The position numbers were made by a program, and so were the translations under genes. Below the pieces are notes generated by a model. That model did not search any database and had not been told where the DNA came from. It saw nothing but the letters and a program-made list of their open reading frames with translations. Positions 5,093-8,400 of a stretch of 8,400 bases of DNA are shown piece after piece. Origin of the DNA: a bacterium. GTDB lineage: Bacteria; ARS69. The stretch spans positions 1-8,400 of the forward strand of contig JALGZO010000476.1 of the NCBI GenBank assembly GCA_025774865.1. The letters run 5' to 3'. The stretch's first letter is position 1, and each line of letters starts with the position of its first letter.

Positions 5093-6499
5093 ATGCCGTT
5101 GCCGCCGTACAAGATCAAGGTCGTGGAGCCGGTCCTCGTCTGGGGCCGCGAGACCCGCCTGGAGCAGGCCCGCCGGGCGGGCTTCAACCTGTTCCAGATC
5201 CCCGCCCGCTTCGTCGCCGTCGACTTGCTCACCGACAGCGGCACCTCGGCGATGAGCGATCGCCAGTGGGCCGGCATGATGCGAGGCGACGAGGCCTACG
5301 CCGGGAGCGACAACTACTACCAGCTGGAGCAGGCGGTCCGGCAGATCTTCGGATTCCGTCACGTCATCCCGACGCACCAGGGACGGGCCGCCGAACACCT
5401 GCTCTTCTCCGTGATGGTCGGGCGCGACGACGTCATCCCGTCGAACCATCACTTCGATACGACTCGCGCCAACATCGAGGTGGCGGGAGGAGAGGCCGTC
5501 GACCTCGCGGTGGAACAGACGGACGACCTCGGATCGCAGCACCCCTTCAAGGGGAACATCGATCTCGCTCGCGCCGAGCGGCTCGTCCGGGAGCTGGGTC
5601 GCGACCGCGTTCCGCTGGCGATGATCACGCTCACCGATAACACGGGCGGCGGGCAGCCGGTCTCGCTCGAGAACCTCACCGCCTACCACCGGCTGCTCGA
5701 TGAGCACGGCATCCCCCTCTTCATCGACGCGTGCCGGTTCGCGGAGAACGCGTACTTCGTCCGCGAACGGGAAGGTGCCCACGCGGGTCGGTCGATCCTG
5801 GACATCACCGCGGATACGTTCTCGCTCGCCGAGGGATGCACGATGAGCGCCAAGAAGGACGGACTGGCGAACATCGGAGGTTTCCTGGCGCTCCGCGAAG
5901 AGGCGCTCGCGCGCAAGATCAAGGAACGGCTCGTCCTGTACGAAGGATTCGAGACGTACGGCGGCTTGGCCGGCCGCGACCTCGAAGCGGTGGCGATCGG
6001 GCTGCGAGAGGTCGTGGACGAGCATTACCTGGCCCATCGGATCGAGCAGGTCGCGTACCTCGGCGAGCGACTTCGTGAGAACGGAATCCCGGTGCTCGTC
6101 CCCTTCGGCGGTCACGCGATCTACCTCGACGCCGCCGCGTTCCTGCCGCACGTCCCGCGCGAGCTCTATCCGGGGCAGGCGCTCGCCGTGGCTCTCTATC
6201 TCGAGTCGGGGATTCGATCGGTGGAGATCGGCGGCGTCATGTTCGGCAAGAAGGATCCCGAGACGGGAGAGCTACTCTTGCCGAGGCACGAGCTCGTCCG
6301 GCTCGCGATTCCGCGACGCGTCTACATGACGGAACATCTCGACTTCGTCGCCGAAAGCCTCGCCCGTCTTCACGAGAGGCGGGAGGAGATCGGGGGGTTC
6401 GAGTTCGAGTACCAGGCGGACGTCCTGCGGCACTTCACGGCGCGGTTCCGACCGGCGCGGAGCGCACCGAAGCCGTCGAAGATCTCGATCGAGGATTGA
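5093..6499 (+). CDS. tnaA: Tryptophanase (PLP-dependent beta-eliminating lyase)
   Basis: The 468-residue protein aligns by eye along its full length with E. coli TnaA (471 residues). It should convert L-tryptophan to indole, pyruvate and ammonia in the cytoplasm. Visible landmarks are DLLTDSGTSA (44-53), MMRGDEAYAGS with the catalytic-type Tyr69, IPTHQGRAAEH (92-102), AMITLTDNTGGGQPVSL (176-192), RFAENAYF (215-222) and the PLP lysine in MSAKKD (Lys255). Three positions separate tryptophanase from tyrosine phenol-lyase. Asp122 (FDTT), Ile379 (VEIG) and His447 (LRHFTAR) match tryptophanase Asp137, Ile396 and His463; the phenol-lyase has Thr, Arg and Phe there. It lacks the short insertion that E. 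coli has near residues 113-127, and has a charged tail of about 15 residues after HFTARF. No tnaB-like transporter or TnaC leader is seen nearby. Substrate choice is inferred from these residues, not measured. Confidence 0.93.
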   Translation: MPLPPYKIKVVEPVLVWGRETRLEQARRAGFNLFQIPARFVAVDLLTDSGTSAMSDRQWAGMMRGDEAYAGSDNYYQLEQAVRQIFGFRHVIPTHQGRAAEHLLFSVMVGRDDVIPSNHHFDTTRANIEVAGGEAVDLAVEQTDDLGSQHPFKGNIDLARAERLVRELGRDRVPLAMITLTDNTGGGQPVSLENLTAYHRLLDEHGIPLFIDACRFAENAYFVREREGAHAGRSILDITADTFSLAEGCTMSAKKDGLANIGGFLALREEALARKIKERLVLYEGFETYGGLAGRDLEAVAIGLREVVDEHYLAHRIEQVAYLGERLRENGIPVLVPFGGHAIYLDAAAFLPHVPRELYPGQALAVALYLESGIRSVEIGGVMFGKKDPETGELLLPRHELVRLAIPRRVYMTEHLDFVAESLARLHERREEIGGFEFEYQADVLRHFTARFRPARSAPKPSKISIED

Positions 6500-6515
6500 A
6501 CGGTCGGTGTCGGTC

Positions 6516-6539
6516 GGCGGCTCGAGACGCTCGGCCGCC
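6516..6539. terminator. GC-rich hairpin between convergent genes (likely bidirectional terminator)
   Basis: GGCGGC-T-CGAG (6516-6526) pairs with CTCG-GCCGCC (6530-6539) around a 3-base ACG loop, with one bulged T: ten base pairs in all. It lies between the tryptophanase stop (6499) and the stop of the convergent cytochrome gene (6551), where a shared terminator is expected. Neither side has a T-run, so pausing or factor-dependent termination is more likely than a classic intrinsic one. Confidence 0.55.
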
Positions 6540-6550
6540 CCGTCCACGCT

Positions 6551-6817
6551 CTACCGCAGCCAGATCATGCGGCGCGAGGCCGTCGGCGTCTTACCCGTCT
6601 CGAGACGGTACAGGTAGACGCCGCTCGCCACGGGTGACCTTCGTTGGTCGAGGCCGCGCCACGCGACCGAGTGAATTCCCTCGTCGCGGAACTCGTCCAC
6701 GAGAGTCGCGACCAGCCGTCCCTGCAGATCGAAGATCGCCAATCGGGTCGCTCCCGCCGCCGGCACCCGATACCGAATCACCGTCGTCGTCCGCGCCGGG
6801 TTCGGGCGGTTCTGGAA
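6551..6817 (-). other. C-terminal FlgD-like / type IX-style sorting domain within the pentaheme cytochrome
   Basis: This is the final beta-sandwich of the cytochrome, with the order NPxRTTT, an RYRVP strand, IFDLQGRLVATL, WRGLD and GVYLYRL. In FCB-group bacteria, tails of this kind direct cargo through the type IX secretion system and are then cleaved or anchored. Whether this organism has that system cannot be seen here. Confidence 0.75.
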
Positions 6818-8400
6818 GAGCAGCGGCGTCCGGCTCGCGTCGGCGAGGTCTCCCACCGCGGTCACGATCGTCGACCACTCCTCTTCCTCCATGAGGTGAC
6901 CGAAGTACGGCGGCGCGACGTCCGTCAGCGGGTTTCCGAAGCCGTCTTCGGTCCAGCCCTTCGCGTCGACGAGAAAGCGGAACGAGCGACGGTAGATCAA
7001 CCGCGCCCTCGCTCGCAGTGTGCCGCCGCCCGGAGGAACCTGGAACGTGTATTGCGTGACGTCCGTGGCGAGGGCGGGAATGCGATTGTCGAAGAGGATG
7101 CCGGTGGCGTCGGTGAAGAACGTCGGACCGTGACCGCCCGAGTCGTGGACCACCTTCGCGTAGAACTTGCCGGGGAGGCCGGCGTAGTAGCCCTGCCCCG
7201 GGTCCCCGATGCCTCCGAGATCGTGCACCACCTGGGCGCTGTCGGCCTCGAGCGGCATCCCGTCTTCCTCACGCCACGCCTCGACCAGGAGGATCATGTT
7301 CCGGATCGTGGTGCCCGTCGGAACGTGGTGCCCCGTCTGGTCGTTCGTGATCGACACCTCGAGGTCGAGATCGAGTCCATTGACGACGCCCTGAATCGTC
7401 ATCGCGACGGCGTTCTCGAGATAGACGGGGGTCGTCCCCTCGATTCGGTGATGGCGAATCGTCTCCGGATCGCGTCGCGGAACCTCATTGTCCAGGTTGC
7501 ACGCGTAGACGCCCCCGTACGAGGGCATGTGACAGTCGGTGCAGGACGCGTAGAACGGGGACTCCGGATCCGCGTAGGGCGTCACGACCCACTCGCCGTA
7601 CGTCGGCTCGGAAATCACCCCGTTCGCCTCCTCGAAGTCGCCGTCGCCGTCCGGGTCGTTCTTGTCCTGGTGACATGAGGCGCACATCGCGGCGTCCAGC
7701 TGAGGCTGGTAGGAAGGCCGCATCCACGGGGGGCCCTGGAAGCTGGTGTCGCCGAGGGTGCCGTATTCCACCGGCCCCGACGCCATCGAGGGCCGCGTGA
7801 TGGTCACGACGCCGGGGTAGATCCCCGGGAAGTTCGTCATCGACTCGTCGATGTGAGCGAACTTGTGACAGACCTCGCACGACACCCCGTGGAGCGCTCC
7901 CGTGGAGAGGCTGTCGATGTCCTCGAGGGCGCGGAACGGCGCCTGGATCCATGGCTCGGGTTGGTGACAGGAGGCACACTCGGACTCGGGGTTGGTGGCA
8001 GCGTGCTCGGAGTCGCGCGTGTAGACGAACCCGCCCAAGCCGCCCGCGGTGCCCGTACCGTTGTAGACGTCGTAAACCCACGCGTTGGTGCCCGCTTTCG
8101 CCATCGGAGAGTCGTCCCAATGGTCCACTTGCACATTGTGGCAAGCACCGCAGGAGTTGGGCGCCACGAACATGTAGGTGGTGTCCTCTTCCTGGGGTAT
8201 GGGCGAGAGCTCGATCTCGAGGTCGGGCATCGGCGCGTCGACCGTATGCCCCACGTTGTAGAAGCCCTTCAAGGCCGCGACGATCACCAGGCCGGTTCCC
8301 GTGGCGCCGGGTAGGTCGAACGTGCCGTCGGGCGCCGAGATCGTCGACACCGTCGTTGCCTGCAAGGTCACGAGAGCACCGCCGGCGGGCAACTGGGTCG
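6551..8400 (-). CDS. Surface-sorted pentaheme c-type cytochrome (5' end beyond the right edge)
   Basis: The frame is open to the window edge, so the true start and any signal peptide lie outside. Residues here are numbered from the TTG codon at 8392. Residues 1-60 resemble a carboxypeptidase regulatory-like beta-sandwich (GALVTLQ, APDGTFDLPG, VAALKGFYNV). Five CxxCH motifs follow: CGACH (81), CASCH (139), CEVCH (172), CASCH (237) and CTDCH (284). An acidic calcium-type loop, DPDGDGDF (246-253), lies between the last two. GHHVPTG (354-360) then opens a beta-rich region with the same GHxxPTG motif as the other cytochrome. The last 86 residues (528-613) match FlgD-like/type IX sorting domains: NRPNPARTTT, LAIFDLQGRLVATL, SGVYLYRL and a basic end (RRMIWLR). 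This predicts secretion and outer-surface attachment. The role is probably extracellular or outer-membrane electron transfer, or an enzyme of unknown substrate. It converges on tryptophanase. Confidence 0.88.
   Translation of the reverse strand, partial: TQLPAGGALVTLQATTVSTISAPDGTFDLPGATGTGLVIVAALKGFYNVGHTVDAPMPDLEIELSPIPQEEDTTYMFVAPNSCGACHNVQVDHWDDSPMAKAGTNAWVYDVYNGTGTAGGLGGFVYTRDSEHAATNPESECASCHQPEPWIQAPFRALEDIDSLSTGALHGVSCEVCHKFAHIDESMTNFPGIYPGVVTITRPSMASGPVEYGTLGDTSFQGPPWMRPSYQPQLDAAMCASCHQDKNDPDGDGDFEEANGVISEPTYGEWVVTPYADPESPFYASCTDCHMPSYGGVYACNLDNEVPRRDPETIRHHRIEGTTPVYLENAVAMTIQGVVNGLDLDLEVSITNDQTGHHVPTGTTIRNMILLVEAWREEDGMPLEADSAQVVHDLGGIGDPGQGYYAGLPGKFYAKVVHDSGGHGPTFFTDATGILFDNRIPALATDVTQYTFQVPPGGGTLRARARLIYRRSFRFLVDAKGWTEDGFGNPLTDVAPPYFGHLMEEEEWSTIVTAVGDLADASRTPLLFQNRPNPARTTTVIRYRVPAAGATRLAIFDLQGRLVATLVDEFRDEGIHSVAWRGLDQRRSPVASGVYLYRLETGKTPTASRRMIWLR

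Noticed and set aside
4895-5640. Tyrosine phenol-lyase as the identity of the lyase gene
   Set aside because: The three substrate-distinguishing positions are Asp, Ile and His, as in tryptophanase, instead of Thr, Arg and Phe.
4709-6151. Minus-strand open frame of 480 codons opposite tryptophanase
   Set aside because: The plus strand encodes an unmistakable full-length tryptophanase here. The antisense product has no domain signature and spans two unrelated genes.
6644-7678. Plus-strand open frame of 344 codons opposite the pentaheme cytochrome
   Set aside because: The composition is Arg/Val-rich shadow sequence with no motif. The minus strand carries coherent domains in this interval.
1-8400. 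Search for tRNA, rRNA, CRISPR arrays, insertion sequences or attachment sites
   Set aside because: No cloverleaf, spaced direct repeats, transposase motifs or flanking duplications were seen. The regularly spaced repeats found are coding repeats of the propeller gene.

Overview
The window is GC-rich, densely coded bacterial DNA. It carries five or six protein genes and no RNA genes, mobile elements or CRISPR arrays. Its theme is redox proteins of the cell envelope: a membrane cytochrome b domain, two multiheme c-type cytochromes and a calcium-loop propeller protein, with a tryptophanase placed between them. The downstream cytochrome ends in a FlgD-like/type IX-style C-terminal domain (an NRPNPARTTT start and a GVYLYRL strand). 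Such tails are typical of the Fibrobacteres-Chlorobi-Bacteroidetes (FCB) group and neighbouring candidate phyla. With the high GC, this suggests a GC-rich relative such as Eisenbacteria, Gemmatimonadota or Latescibacterota. That placement is inference from composition and domain style only.

Layout. Positions 1-253 (minus strand) hold the exported N-terminus of an amidohydrolase, apparently started by CTG. Positions 254-446 are a divergent intergenic region with candidate promoters for both directions and two short inverted repeats. Positions 447-2430 (plus) encode what looks like one ancestral protein, a five-helix cytochrome b domain followed by a multiheme cytochrome c domain. It is now split into two overlapping frames (447-1199 and 1144-2430), and I infer a small out-of-frame deletion around position 1140. 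Positions 2430-4985 encode a CRTAC1-type protein (seven DxDxDG loops, ASPIC/UnbV domain, TPR tail) whose GTG start shares a base with the preceding stop codon. A hairpin, a candidate promoter and a strong ribosome binding site then lead into tryptophanase (5093-6499). A GC-rich hairpin lies between tryptophanase and the convergent pentaheme cytochrome gene (6551 to the right edge, minus strand).

How the genes may work together. The cytochrome b/c gene and the CRTAC1-TPR gene form a translationally coupled operon. This is consistent with a quinol-linked membrane redox unit carrying electrons to periplasmic hemes, with the propeller/TPR protein as an exported partner of unknown role. The pentaheme protein on the other strand shares the cytochrome architecture and the GHxxPTG motif, but has a surface-sorting tail, so it may act at or beyond the outer membrane. 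Tryptophanase has no obvious mechanistic link to these and may be an incidental neighbour. The most notable points are the broken b/c cytochrome and the sorted, surface-type pentaheme cytochrome.
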